Origin: Duganella aquatilis
GTDB lineage: Bacteria; Pseudomonadota; Gammaproteobacteria; Burkholderiales; Burkholderiaceae_D
Assembly (NCBI RefSeq): GCF_009674565.1
Contig: NZ_WKJL01000015.1
Span: 95,760-159,759 of the forward strand
Direction: 5' to 3'
Length of the DNA stretch: 64,000 nucleotides
The notes below the pieces were generated by a model that saw only the letters and a program-made list of their open reading frames with translations, was not told where the DNA came from and did no database searches. Position numbers and translations under genes: made by a program. Below, piece after piece: positions 19,025-27,915 of the stretch. The first letter of the stretch is position 1. The number at the start of each line of letters is the position of its first letter.

Positions 19025-19831
19025 TTATTTTTTGACCGGAAGCAGCGGATCGAGCAGTTGCCCCGTCAAACTGTCGGCTTGCGGGGTATCGGTGCCATAC
19101 TCGACCGGCCACTGAGCCGGCAGGTAATGGCTGCCAAACAGCCGATCAAGAAACGCCAGCGTGGACGCGTAGTTGCGGTTGATGTGGTCGTAACGGCTGT
19201 GATGCCAGTGATGGAAGGCCGGCGTTACCACCAGCCATTCCAGCGGCCCCAGACGCCAACGCAGATTGGCATGAATGAAGAACCCCCACAGCGTGCCCAG
19301 CACCAGCAGCAGTGCTGGCGCTCCGCTGCCCACCACGCTCGGACTGGCCAGCCCCAGCAGATACAAGGGAATCAGGCCGAACAGCCGCGTGACGACCATG
19401 TCCACCGGATGGGTACGGGTATTGGCGAGGAAGTTCATGTGCTCCGTGCTATGGTGCAGCGCGTGGAAGCGCCACAGCCACGGCAATTCGTGGCTCAGAC
19501 GGTGTCCCCAGTAGAAGCCGATTTCGGCAATCACAAAGGCCAGCGCCAGCCGCGCCCATCCCGGCAGCATTTGCAACGCCGAGATCAGCGCATCGGGCAC
19601 CAGATGCCGGGCTGCCACCGCCAGCACCGCCGTCACCACGCTGAGCACGAGGATAGGCATCAGGCTGCTGATGACGTAGTAGGCCAGATCATGGAATAGT
19701 TCGCGGCGTGAGCGCGGTGCGTGTTGCGCGCCGAACCAGCGTTCGAGCGGCACGAAAATAACGGTCAGCACCACCAGCCACAGGCTCAGGCGCAGGACGG
19801 CGATCGCGAATTCGTGCAGGGAGAGAGACAT
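19025..19831 (-). CDS. Sterol desaturase / fatty acid hydroxylase family membrane protein
   Basis: 268 residues from ATG 19831; a GTG at 19849 would add six. Several membrane helices surround the di-iron histidine clusters of this family: HRLSHELPWLWRFHALHHS near residues 120-138, HPVD shortly after, and PAFHHWHHSRYDHINRNYAS near 205-225. Members are integral membrane oxygenases that hydroxylate or desaturate lipids and need an electron donor. The substrate is not predictable. The gene lies 46 bases after the PEP-CTERM gene on the same strand and may be transcribed with it. Confidence 0.87.
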   Translation of the reverse strand: MSLSLHEFAIAVLRLSLWLVVLTVIFVPLERWFGAQHAPRSRRELFHDLAYYVISSLMPILVLSVVTAVLAVAARHLVPDALISALQMLPGWARLALAFVIAEIGFYWGHRLSHELPWLWRFHALHHSTEHMNFLANTRTHPVDMVVTRLFGLIPLYLLGLASPSVVGSGAPALLLVLGTLWGFFIHANLRWRLGPLEWLVVTPAFHHWHHSRYDHINRNYASTLAFLDRLFGSHYLPAQWPVEYGTDTPQADSLTGQLLDPLLPVKK

Positions 19832-19877
19832 GGAGGGGATGCGGCGCACCCGTCAGGATGCGCCGGTGGCGACTGGA

Positions 19878-20651
19878 TCAGGCGCGCTTGGCGGCGCGAC
19901 GGCGGCGCGCCATGAAGCCGACCAGGCCCATGCCGCCCAGCATCATGCCCCAGGTCGATGGCTCAGGCACGGCAGCGGTCAGCGACACATTGTCCAGCAG
20001 CAGGAACGGTGGCGCACCAGCCGAACCTTGGGCGAAGAACGACAGCACCTGGGTCGCTTCTGCCGCGGTGAAGGTCATGGTGGAGGTCTGCCAGCCGCTG
20101 AAGCCGCCGGTGGCGATGCTCAGTGCGGCGCTGTTTTTCGAGACGGTATTGGCCGGCAGCACGCCGACTTCAAGATCATGCGCCTTGGCGGTGCCGCCAA
20201 ACAGGACTTGCCAGTAATCGGTGTTGGCACCGGTGAAGCCGCTTTGCTGGCCCAGCGCGTAATCGAAGGTCAGCGTGTACGTGCCGCCAACGGTCAGGCC
20301 GCTGATGGACTGCGACAGCACGCCTGCGTGATACAGCGGGTCGGAGGCGAAGAAGTTGCCGCCGTTGGTCTGCGAAGTGAAGCTTTGCAGCGAGATGGCC
20401 GATGCCGCACTGGTAACCTGGCCGCCGTTCAACACGAAGTTGTAGCCGCCGTTGTTGCCGTCGTAGCTGGTCCAGTCGCTCAACAGGGTTTCGCCAGTGA
20501 CGCCTGCGACGTGACCAACCTGGTTGTTGTTGCCGTTAGTGACCTGGGTGAAATCGCCATTCTTGACCAGATTGGTCGAAGCAGCATTAGCATTGCCTGC
20601 GCTCATGGCGGCAACAGCAAGCAGGGACAACAGGATAGAAGTGATGCGCAT
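19878..20651 (-). CDS. PEP-CTERM sorting domain protein
   Basis: 257 residues from ATG 20651 (GGAG ten bases upstream). A Sec signal (ILLSLLAVAAMSAGNANA) leads into a beta-rich, Asn/Gly/Thr/Ser-rich body beginning NLVKNGDFTQVTNG, typical of secreted PEP-CTERM proteins with a carbohydrate-binding-like jelly-roll. The C-terminus is a textbook signal: VPEPSTWGMM, a hydrophobic helix GGMGLVGFM, then ARRRRAAKRA. Such proteins are processed by an EpsH/XrtA exosortase linked to exopolysaccharide production. No exosortase is in this window. Function of the mature protein unknown. Confidence 0.92.
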   Translation of the reverse strand: MRITSILLSLLAVAAMSAGNANAASTNLVKNGDFTQVTNGNNNQVGHVAGVTGETLLSDWTSYDGNNGGYNFVLNGGQVTSAASAISLQSFTSQTNGGNFFASDPLYHAGVLSQSISGLTVGGTYTLTFDYALGQQSGFTGANTDYWQVLFGGTAKAHDLEVGVLPANTVSKNSAALSIATGGFSGWQTSTMTFTAAEATQVLSFFAQGSAGAPPFLLLDNVSLTAAVPEPSTWGMMLGGMGLVGFMARRRRAAKRA

Positions 20652-20869
20652 AGAAGCGAGCTCCAGTAGATGACAGGTAGTGTGGGTAACTGCCGGCGAG
20701 TTCCAGGCCGACGACAGCTCGACATGACACCGTCGAACTGGGGAGGCGTTTTCGTTGCAAAACGCCACAATTGATTGCATTGCAGCTATTCTAACAGAAG
20801 TAAAATAAAAATCATCAAATATCTCAAAAACAATTCAAATTACTTTTTGGAAATATTTAAGGAGCAAGC

Positions 20870-21334
20870 ATGACGGCAGGCATCCATCATTACCAGGTCG
20901 ATGTGGAGTGGACCGGCAACCGCGGCAGCGGCACCTCCGGCTACAGGGATTACGACCGCAACCACACCATCAGCGCCGACGGCAAGCCGGCGATTCCCGG
21001 CTCCTCGGACCCGGCCTTTCGCGGCGATGCGGCACGCTGGAACCCGGAAGATCTGCTGGTGGCGTCGGCCTCGGCCTGCCACAAACTGTGGTATTTACAC
21101 CTCTGTGCCGAGGCGGGCATCGTGGTGACGGCGTATGTGGACGAAGCGGAAGGCACGATGAAGGAAGACGCCAGCGGCGGCCGCTTCGAGCGCATCGTGC
21201 TGCGCCCGCGCGTGACGATTGCGGCCGGCAACCCGGAACTGGCGGCCAGCCTGCACCATGCGGCGCATGAGAAATGCTACATCGCCAACTCGGTCAACTT
21301 TCCGATCCTGTGCCAACCTAGCATTGAATCGTAG
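20870..21334 (+). CDS. OsmC family peroxiredoxin-like protein
   Basis: 154 residues preceded by AAGGAGCAAGC at a good distance. OsmC-fold marks are the strand HYQVDVEWTGNRGSGTSGYRDY, the substrate-loop NPEDLLVASASACHKLWYL with the first Cys near residue 69, and a second Cys in HEKCYIANSVNFPI near residue 138. The two cysteines are those used by OsmC/Ohr proteins to reduce organic hydroperoxides in the cytoplasm. The spacing and sequence suit the general OsmC group, not Ohr. The end of the gene overlaps the convergent hypothetical gene by 17 bases. Confidence 0.88.
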   Translation: MTAGIHHYQVDVEWTGNRGSGTSGYRDYDRNHTISADGKPAIPGSSDPAFRGDAARWNPEDLLVASASACHKLWYLHLCAEAGIVVTAYVDEAEGTMKEDASGGRFERIVLRPRVTIAAGNPELAASLHHAAHEKCYIANSVNFPILCQPSIES

Positions 21335-21743
21335 CGCCGGCGCGGGTGCAGACCTTGCCGGACGGCCCGACCACGCCGCTGCCGGCGTTGTTATAGCGCA
21401 CGCCATTGACGCCATAGCAGCCGCCGGCATCGCAATTGGTGACCGGGACCGGCGCGCGCGGCGGACTCGGCAGGGTTGGCGTCATGGACGGCATCTTCAC
21501 CGACGTCACGCGCTTTTGCTGCGGCATGCGGTCGATGATCTGCGGCACCGGACGGCGCGGCATCGGCCGTTGCGCCGGCGCCGTGCGGCAAGGCTCGACG
21601 GCCAGCTTGGTGCCGTCGGCACTGAGCGTGCAGACCGGCAATTTGGCGTAGTCGTCCGTGGCCTGGTCGGCCCATGCGTATTCACACACCAGCATGCCGA
21701 ACAGGAACACAACGGTCAACGCGGCTGGCTTGGCGATATTCAT
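21318..21743 (-). CDS. Secreted hypothetical protein
   Basis: 141 residues with a convincing signal peptide (LTVVFLFGMLVCEYAWA) and SD GGAGGG before the ATG. The mature part is short and low in hydrophobicity, with a Pro/Arg-rich middle (TAPAQRPMPRRPVPQ). Its Cys-containing C-terminus ends VPVTNCDAGGCYGVNGVRYNNAG. The last part resembles small periplasmic proteins annotated as hypothetical in Oxalobacteraceae. No enzyme motif. Its 3' end overlaps the convergent osmC-like gene by 17 bases. Confidence 0.72.
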   Translation of the reverse strand: MNIAKPAALTVVFLFGMLVCEYAWADQATDDYAKLPVCTLSADGTKLAVEPCRTAPAQRPMPRRPVPQIIDRMPQQKRVTSVKMPSMTPTLPSPPRAPVPVTNCDAGGCYGVNGVRYNNAGSGVVGPSGKVCTRAGATIQC

Positions 21744-21814
21744 GGTCTTCCCTCCTTGTCTATATTATTAGCAGACGCACGATTGGAAGGAAGACACGGA
21801 AACAATTCGTAACC

Positions 21815-23869
21815 TTAGTGCACCGATACCGCCAGCCAGCCGGCCGCCGGCAACAGCGGCACCAGCAGCAGCGCCACGATGTTGATGATCTTGATCAGCG
21901 GATTCACCGCCGGCCCGGCCGTGTCCTTGTACGGATCGCCGACCGTGTCGCCGGTGACGGCCGCCTTGTGCGCGTCCGAACCCTTGCCGCCGAAATGGCC
22001 ATCCTCGATGTATTTCTTGGCGTTGTCCCAGGCGCCGCCGCCGGTGGTCATCGAAATCGCCACGAACAGCCCGGTGACAATGGTGCCCATCAGCATGCCG
22101 CCCAGCGCCGCCGAACCCAGCAGCATGCCGACCAGGATAGGCACCACCACCGGCAACAGCGACGGCACGATCATTTCCTTGATGGCCGACGCGGTCAGCA
22201 TGTCGACCGCCTTGTCGTACTCCGGCTTGGCCGTGCCTTCCATGATGCCCTTGATGTCGCGGAACTGGCGCCGCACCTCCACCACCACGGCGCCGGCCGC
22301 GCGCCCCACCGCTTCCATCGCCATGGCGCCGAACAGATAGGGAATCAGGCCGCCGATGATCAGGCCGACGATCACCATCGGGTCCGACAGGTCGAAGGTG
22401 ATGCTGCGCCCGGCCGAGGCCAGCGCGTGCGTGTAATCGGCAAACAGCACCAGCGCCGCCAGGCCGGCCGAACCAATCGCGTAGCCCTTGGTGACCGCCT
22501 TGGTGGTGTTGCCCACCGCATCCAGCGGATCGGTAATCGCGCGCACCGAGTCCGGCATGCCGGACATTTCGGCGATGCCGCCGGCGTTGTCGGTGATCGG
22601 ACCATAGGCGTCCAGCGCCACCACGATGCCGGCCATCGACAGCATCGACGTCGCGGCGATCGCCACGCCGTACAGCTGGCCCAGCTGGTACGAGACCAGG
22701 ATGGCCGCGCACACCGCCAGCACCGGATACGCGGTCGACTTCATCGACACGCCCAGGCCGGCAATGATGTTGGTGCCGTGGCCGGTGGTCGACGCTTCGG
22801 CAATGTGCTTGACCGGGTGGAAGTCGGTGCCGGTGTAGTATTCGGTGATGTAGACCATCAGCCCGGTCAGCACGATGCCGACCACGGTGCAGCCGATCAT
22901 CTTGCCGCGCATGGCGTCGTCCGGCCACAGCTGCCAGGTCACGGCCACGAAACCGATCAGCGACAACCCGGCCGCCCACCACAGGCCGGTGTACAGCGCC
23001 GACATGATCTTCTTGCCCGGCTTGGCCTTGACCATCGAGCAGCCGATGATCGAGGCGATGATGGACACCGCACCCAGCAGCAGCGGATACACCACCGCCG
23101 TGGTCCCGGCAGAGCCCATCAGCAGCGCGCCAAGCAGCATGGTGGCGATCAGCGTCACCACATAGGTCTCGAACAGGTCGGCCGCCATGCCGGCGCAATC
23201 GCCGACGTTGTCGCCGACGTTATCGGCGATCACCGCCGGATTGCGCGGATCGTCTTCCGGAATGCCCGCCTCCACCTTGCCGACCAGGTCCGCGCCGACA
23301 TCCGCGCCCTTGGTGAAGATGCCGCCGCCGAGCCGCGCGAAAATCGAGATCAGCGAGGCGCCGAACGCCAGCCCGATCATCGGCTCTATCGTCTTGTGCA
23401 AGTCGATGCCCGGCCCGACGCCGGCCACCAGGAACATATAGAACAGCACCACGCCCAGCAGGCCCAGTCCCACCACCAGCATGCCGGTGATGGCGCCGCC
23501 CTTGAAGGCGACGTTGAGCGCCTCGTTCATGCCGCGCGTGGCCGCCTGCGCCGTGCGCACATTGGCGCGCACCGAGACGTTCATGCCGATGAAGCCGCAC
23601 GCGCCCGACAGCACCGCGCCGATCAGGAAGCCGATGGCGGTGCTCAGGTCCAGCAAAACGCCAATCAGGATGAGGAGCACCACGCCGACGATCGCAATGG
23701 TGCGGTACTGGCGCGCCAGATAGGCGGCGGCGCCCTGTTGAATCGCGAGCGCGATTTCCTGCATGCGGGGGTTGCCCGCGTCCTGTCGCAAGATCCAGCT
23801 GCGCGACCAGAGTCCATACACCACGGCAATGACGCCGCACGCCACTGCTATCCATAAGCTGGCTGCCAT
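21815..23869 (-). CDS. hppA: K+-independent proton-translocating pyrophosphatase
   Basis: 684 residues, about 16 membrane helices. The PPi-binding motif TKGADVGADLVGKVEAGIPEDDPRNPAVIADNVGDNVGD is near residues 180-220, and later acidic motifs include DTVGDPYKDTAGPA near the end. The sequence GNTTKAVTKG near residue 455 has Lys where K+-dependent enzymes have Ala, and Thr three residues on, the signature of the K+-independent H+-pumping class. It couples cytoplasmic pyrophosphate hydrolysis to proton export. SD AAAGGGG precedes ATG 23869. It lies behind the adk terminator, so it has its own promoter. Confidence 0.95.
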   Translation of the reverse strand: MAASLWIAVACGVIAVVYGLWSRSWILRQDAGNPRMQEIALAIQQGAAAYLARQYRTIAIVGVVLLILIGVLLDLSTAIGFLIGAVLSGACGFIGMNVSVRANVRTAQAATRGMNEALNVAFKGGAITGMLVVGLGLLGVVLFYMFLVAGVGPGIDLHKTIEPMIGLAFGASLISIFARLGGGIFTKGADVGADLVGKVEAGIPEDDPRNPAVIADNVGDNVGDCAGMAADLFETYVVTLIATMLLGALLMGSAGTTAVVYPLLLGAVSIIASIIGCSMVKAKPGKKIMSALYTGLWWAAGLSLIGFVAVTWQLWPDDAMRGKMIGCTVVGIVLTGLMVYITEYYTGTDFHPVKHIAEASTTGHGTNIIAGLGVSMKSTAYPVLAVCAAILVSYQLGQLYGVAIAATSMLSMAGIVVALDAYGPITDNAGGIAEMSGMPDSVRAITDPLDAVGNTTKAVTKGYAIGSAGLAALVLFADYTHALASAGRSITFDLSDPMVIVGLIIGGLIPYLFGAMAMEAVGRAAGAVVVEVRRQFRDIKGIMEGTAKPEYDKAVDMLTASAIKEMIVPSLLPVVVPILVGMLLGSAALGGMLMGTIVTGLFVAISMTTGGGAWDNAKKYIEDGHFGGKGSDAHKAAVTGDTVGDPYKDTAGPAVNPLIKIINIVALLLVPLLPAAGWLAVSVH

Positions 23870-23959
23870 ATTGTCCCCTTTTATTTTTGTTGATTAAGCC
23901 GTACAAACCACACTTCACGTGCGAACTGCAAAACTTCAAAAACGGGATGGCATCCAGCG

Positions 23960-23986
23960 AAAAAAAAAGCGGACCATCGGTCCGCT
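23960..23986 (-). terminator. Rho-independent terminator of adk
   Basis: On the minus strand AGCGGACC pairs with GGTCCGCT (eight base pairs, three-base loop, 23968-23986) followed by eight or more T. It is 12 bases after the adk stop codon. Confidence 0.92.
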
Positions 23987-23998
23987 CTACTTTAACGC

Positions 23999-24655
23999 TT
24001 ATTTCGACAGCGCGGCAAACGCGGCGTCGCGAATTTCCTCAACGGGGCCGACGCCCTCGATGCGGCGATATTTCGGCGCGCCTGCCTGGCCCGATTGTGC
24101 CCAGTCGTTGTAGTAACCCAGCAGCACTTCGGTCTGGTTGTGATACACGTCCAGACGCTTCTTGACCACTTCGGCCTTGTCGTCGTCGCGCTGCACCAGG
24201 TCTTCGCCGGTGACGTCGTCCTTGCCTTCAACCTTCGGCGGGTTGAACTTGACGTGGTAGACGCGGCCCGAGCCTGGATGGCAACGGCGGCCGTCGATAC
24301 GCTCGATGATCGATTCGTCCGGCACGGCGATTTCCAGCACGTAGTCCACTGCCACGCCGCTGTCCTTCATGGCGTCGGCCTGGGCGATGGTGCGCGGGAA
24401 GCCGTCGAACAGGTAGCCGTGGGCGCAATCCGGCTGCGTCAGGCGGTCCTTGACCAGGCCGATGATGATGTCATCCGATACCAAACCACCCGCATCCATG
24501 ACCTTCTTGGCGGCCAGGCCCAACTCCGAACCCGCCTTGATGGCTGCGCGCAGCATGTCGCCAGTGGAGATTTGCGGGATGTTATATTTTTCTTTGATGA
24601 AGTTAGCCTGAGTGCCTTTGCCGGCACCTGGTGCTCCTAAAAGAATAAGACGCAT
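23999..24655 (-). CDS. adk: Adenylate kinase
   Basis: 218 residues, the long bacterial form with a LID domain. The P-loop GAPGAGKGTQANFI is at 7-20, the NMP-binding region has STGDMLRAAI near 30, and DGFPRTIAQADAM is near 84. The LID begins RIDGRRCHPGSGRVYHVKFNPPK near 120, with no zinc Cys4 set. It equilibrates ATP, ADP and AMP in the cytoplasm. It is the last gene of the block kdsB-adk on the minus strand, though 177 bases separate it from kdsB. A clear terminator follows. Confidence 0.97.
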   Translation of the reverse strand: MRLILLGAPGAGKGTQANFIKEKYNIPQISTGDMLRAAIKAGSELGLAAKKVMDAGGLVSDDIIIGLVKDRLTQPDCAHGYLFDGFPRTIAQADAMKDSGVAVDYVLEIAVPDESIIERIDGRRCHPGSGRVYHVKFNPPKVEGKDDVTGEDLVQRDDDKAEVVKKRLDVYHNQTEVLLGYYNDWAQSGQAGAPKYRRIEGVGPVEEIRDAAFAALSK

Positions 24656-24832
24656 GAAAAATTCCTAAAAATCAGATATGGGTATGGGTTAGTAAGTAGC
24701 GGATCGTACGAAACTTACCACAAAACATAGTTTGAACGCCAATTTAAGCCTGATATACCGTATGAATATCGCACAGTTACAACCGTTATATCAGCACTTG
24801 CTGACGGGCGACTGACGTTGTTTTGATATAAA

Positions 24833-25579
24833 TCAATAGAACTGGCGTACGCGCTCCAGGTCTTCCGGCGTGTCGACACCGGCGGCCGGGGCCGAATCGG
24901 TGACGTGAACGGCGATCGGATGGCCGTGCCACAGCACGCGCAGCTGCTCCAGCGCCTCGATCGATTCCAGCGGCGACACTTCCAGCGCCGGGTAGGCTTG
25001 CAGAAAGTCGTTGCGGTAGGCGTACAGTCCGATGTGACGGAGCGGTACATAAGCGGCGGGCAGCGCCTCCCTGGTCTGCGCGAAGGCGTCGCGGTGCCAC
25101 GGGATGGTGGCGCGCGAGAAGTACAAGGCGCGGCCGGACTTGTCCAGCACCACCTTGACCACGTTCGGGTTGAAGGCGTCGGCGGCGTCGTGCAGCGGAT
25201 GGGCGCAGGTGGCCATGGTGACGTCGGCGTCGATCAGCGCGGCGGCCGCCTGCAGCAGCGCCGGGTCGATCAGCGGTTCGTCGCCTTGCAGGTTGACGAT
25301 GACGGCGTCGGCCGCCAGGTTCAGCGTGCGCGCCACTTCGGCGATGCGGTCGGTGCCGGACGGATGGTCGGCGCGCGTCATGCACACTTCCACGCCATGC
25401 TGTGCGCAGGCGGCACGGATGTCTTCATGGTCGGTGGCGACGATGATGCGGGACGCGCCGGACTGCTGCGCGCGTTCGGCCACGCGCACCACCATCGGCT
25501 TGCCGCCGAGGTCGGCCAGCGGCTTGTTCGGCAGCCGGGTCGAGGCCAGGCGTGCCGGGATGATGACGATGAAGGACAC
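24833..25579 (-). CDS. kdsB: 3-deoxy-manno-octulosonate cytidylyltransferase (CMP-KDO synthetase)
   Basis: 248 residues, family length. The N-terminal nucleotide-binding motif IIPARLASTRLPNKPLADLGGKPM spans residues 5-28. VATDHEDI, SGTDRIAEVA, VNLQGDEPLIDP and the C-terminal RLRVLWHG-like region EQLRVLWHGHPIAVHV follow in order. It activates KDO as CMP-KDO for lipopolysaccharide inner core. It starts three bases after the Trm112-family gene, and lpxK lies upstream of that, so two LPS-core or lipid A steps are co-transcribed. Confidence 0.96.
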   Translation of the reverse strand: MSFIVIIPARLASTRLPNKPLADLGGKPMVVRVAERAQQSGASRIIVATDHEDIRAACAQHGVEVCMTRADHPSGTDRIAEVARTLNLAADAVIVNLQGDEPLIDPALLQAAAALIDADVTMATCAHPLHDAADAFNPNVVKVVLDKSGRALYFSRATIPWHRDAFAQTREALPAAYVPLRHIGLYAYRNDFLQAYPALEVSPLESIEALEQLRVLWHGHPIAVHVTDSAPAAGVDTPEDLERVRQFY

Positions 25580-25582
25580 TGC

Positions 25583-25759
25583 TTATTCCGCCTTGTCCTG
25601 CAGGGTGCGCGCTTCGTCGGCCCACATGATGGGGATGCCGTCGCGGATAGGATAGGCCAGGCGGTCGCCTTTGCAAATCATCTCCTGCGCCTTTTTATCG
25701 TACTCCAGAGGGCCTTTGCAGACCGGGCATACCAGGATATCAAGCAATCGAGCGTCCAC
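25583..25759 (-). CDS. Trm112 family protein (YcaR-like)
   Basis: 58 residues from GTG 25759, supported by GGAGA just upstream; the frame is open to an ATG at 25774. The sequence VDARLLDILVCPVCKGPLEYDK with the CxxC knuckle, then ICKGDRLAYPIRDGIPIMWADEAR, is the standard bacterial Trm112/YcaR form. It is a small zinc-ribbon-like protein of unclear role in bacteria. It overlaps the lpxK 3' end by 20 bases and precedes kdsB by three, the usual proteobacterial arrangement. Confidence 0.92.
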   Translation of the reverse strand: MDARLLDILVCPVCKGPLEYDKKAQEMICKGDRLAYPIRDGIPIMWADEARTLQDKAE

Positions 25760-26795
25760 GACATTTCTCCACAATTTGGTCGGCCAGCGCGCGGTCGATG
25801 CGCGCTGTTACCGGGACGACCCATAGTCGCGGGTCGTCTCTGAGTTCTTCAATTTGCGCACATTTTACTGCATCCTTCTCCGTCATCAAGATTAGGTCGG
25901 CGTCCAGGGCGGCGAATGGGCGGTCCTGGAAGTCGTGATGGTCGGGCAGAGGCAGTTCCTGGATGCGCAGGCCGGCGGTTTTCAGCATGCCGAAGAAGCG
26001 CGCGGGGTTGCCGATGCCGGCGGCGGCGGCAATGCGCAGATCCGGCTGGGCAGCCAGTTCGGCCAATGTTTTGCGCTGCGTCCGGTCGCGCAACTGCTCG
26101 GCGAGATCGCCGGCCAACGTCATCTGCACCGGCGGCGTGCGGGCGCCAACCGCAGCGGCCAGCTCCGCGCCCAGCTGCGGCGTGTTGATGACGGTGAAGT
26201 CGCGGCGGCGGCTGACCGGCTCGCGCAGCGGGCCGGCCGGCAGCAGCCAGCCGTTGCCGGCGCCGCGGCCGTCGAACAGGATGATTTCCACGTCGCGTTG
26301 CAGCTTGTAGTGCTGCAGGCCGTCGTCGGTCAGCAGGATATTCACATCAGGATGCGCGGCCAGCAGCGCGCGGCCGGTGGCGGCGCGGTCGCGCCCCACC
26401 ATCACCGGTGCGCCGGTGCGCTGCCTGATCAGCAGCGGCTCGTCGCCCACCTGCGCCGGCGTCGAGGCGGCGGTCACTTCGCGCGCGCCATCGGCGTCGC
26501 TGCCGAAGCCGCGCGAAATCACGCCCGGCCGCATGCCGGCCGCCTGCAGCGCCTGCACCAGCCAGATCGTCAGCGGCGTCTTGCCGGTGCCGCCGATGTA
26601 GATATTCCCCACCACCACCACCGGCACCGGCAGCCGCGACGACTTCAGCACGCCGGCGCGGAACAGGGCCGCGCGCAGGCCGCTTAGCAGACGGAACATC
26701 AGCGACACCGGCCACAACGCACAAGCCAGTGGCCCGCGCCGCAGCCAGTTACGCGTCAGCGTGGATTCCAGCGCCGACGCCTTATTTGTCGCCAC
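25740..26795 (-). CDS. lpxK: Tetraacyldisaccharide 4'-kinase
   Basis: 351 residues with one N-terminal hydrophobic segment and the P-loop VGNIYIGGTGKTPLTIWLVQAL near residues 60-82. Further family segments are VISRGFGS, DEPLLIRQRTGAPVMVGRDR, LLTDDGLQHYKLQRDVEIILFDG and LPAGPLREPVSR, with DHHDFQ and TEKDAVKC late. It phosphorylates the lipid A disaccharide at the 4' position on the cytoplasmic face of the inner membrane. The start overlaps the exbD end by 14 bases. Confidence 0.96.
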   Translation of the reverse strand: MATNKASALESTLTRNWLRRGPLACALWPVSLMFRLLSGLRAALFRAGVLKSSRLPVPVVVVGNIYIGGTGKTPLTIWLVQALQAAGMRPGVISRGFGSDADGAREVTAASTPAQVGDEPLLIRQRTGAPVMVGRDRAATGRALLAAHPDVNILLTDDGLQHYKLQRDVEIILFDGRGAGNGWLLPAGPLREPVSRRRDFTVINTPQLGAELAAAVGARTPPVQMTLAGDLAEQLRDRTQRKTLAELAAQPDLRIAAAAGIGNPARFFGMLKTAGLRIQELPLPDHHDFQDRPFAALDADLILMTEKDAVKCAQIEELRDDPRLWVVPVTARIDRALADQIVEKCRGRSIA

Positions 26796-27216
26796 CGGTT
26801 TGCGCCGCGAAAGTCAGTTTTTCATAGCCGGCGATGCGCGCGGCTTCCATCACGTTGATCACCATCTGGTGCATGGCGAACTGGTCGGCATTGACGATCA
26901 CCACCGGCGACTTGCCGGCGTCGCCGCCCTTGCCTGCCGCCTCGCGCATCGCCTGCGCAAAGCCGTTGACGTCGCGGAACGAGACCGGCTCGCCGTTGAT
27001 GGTGTAGTTGCCCTTGGCATCCACCGTCACGTTCAGTTCGAACGGCTTGTCGGTGGCCTTCTGCGCGTCGGCCGTCGGCAGCGTGATCTGCAGTTCGGTG
27101 AACTTGCTGTAGGTGGTGCTCACCATCAGGAAAATCAGGATCACCAGCAGCACGTCGATAAACGGGATCAGGTTGATCTCCGGGTCCTCGCGGCGCTGGC
27201 CTTTGCGGAAATTCAT
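26782..27216 (-). CDS. exbD: ExbD/TolR family biopolymer transport protein
   Basis: 144 residues. A short cytoplasmic N-terminus (MNFRKGQRREDPEINLIPFIDVLLVILIFLMV) contains the single membrane helix with the Asp that carries protons in ExbD/TolR. A periplasmic domain of about 100 residues follows. It pairs with the ExbB/TolQ-like gene ten bases upstream and forms a proton-driven motor energising TonB-type uptake or envelope processes. Which of TolR or ExbD it is cannot be settled; the location before lpxK is typical for betaproteobacterial ExbD. Confidence 0.92.
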   Translation of the reverse strand: MNFRKGQRREDPEINLIPFIDVLLVILIFLMVSTTYSKFTELQITLPTADAQKATDKPFELNVTVDAKGNYTINGEPVSFRDVNGFAQAMREAAGKGGDAGKSPVVIVNADQFAMHQMVINVMEAARIAGYEKLTFAAQTGGDK

Positions 27217-27225
27217 GGCGCGTCC

Positions 27226-27831
27226 TTACTTGCGCTTGCTGTGGACAACGTCGACAAACTTCACCGCCTGCTGTTCCATGTCGATGATGAAGCTGTCGAC
27301 CAGCGCGCGGAAGTGGCGGTAGAACACCAGCGTCGGCATCGCGATCGCCAGGCCGAAGCCGGTGTTGTACAGGGCCACCGAAATGCCGTGCGCCAGCGCC
27401 GCCGGATTGGAACCGGCGGTATTCTGCGAACCGAAGATCTCGATCATGCCGACCACCGTGCCGAACAGGCCCATCAGCGGCGCCAGCGTGGCGATGGTGC
27501 CCAGCGTGGTCAGGAAGCGCTCCAGCGTGTGGGCCACGCCGCTGCCCGCCTCTTCAATGGATTCCTTCATCACCTCGCGCGGCGCGTCCACATTGCGCAG
27601 CGCGGCCGACAGCACGATGCCCAGCGGCGAACTTTTTTCCAGCTTGTCGATGACGTCGGGCGTGATCTGCTTGTTGCGGTAGACCTGCACCACTTCGTCC
27701 AGCAGGCGTTTCGGGAGGATCTTGCTGCGGCGCAGATACAGCAAGCGTTCGATGATCAGGGCGGTTGCGACGATGGAAGCAATCAACAACAACCAGATAG
27801 GCCAACCTGCAGCTTGGAATATGGCGAGCAA
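27226..27831 (-). CDS. exbB: MotA/TolQ/ExbB proton channel family protein
   Basis: 201 residues from a TTG at 27831, supported by AGGAG seven bases upstream. Three membrane helices are visible: one near the N-terminus (WPIWLLLIASIVATALIIERL) and two later (LGTIATLAPLMGLFGTVVGMIEIF and ALYNTGFGLAIAMPTLVFYRHF). The TLAPLMGLFGTVVGMI and GFGLAIAMP motifs are family signatures. Forms the channel with the ExbD-like protein. Upstream lies the 98-bp repeat array, so this operon's promoter must be within or next to the repeats. Confidence 0.93.
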   Translation of the reverse strand: MLAIFQAAGWPIWLLLIASIVATALIIERLLYLRRSKILPKRLLDEVVQVYRNKQITPDVIDKLEKSSPLGIVLSAALRNVDAPREVMKESIEEAGSGVAHTLERFLTTLGTIATLAPLMGLFGTVVGMIEIFGSQNTAGSNPAALAHGISVALYNTGFGLAIAMPTLVFYRHFRALVDSFIIDMEQQAVKFVDVVHSKRK

Positions 27832-27915
27832 AACGAACTCCTGTGTAGAAAATCTGTACTTGAATGGCGCAATGTATCGTGTTGAGCCAAAGTGAGCAAG
27901 TGTCTGACGGAGTTC

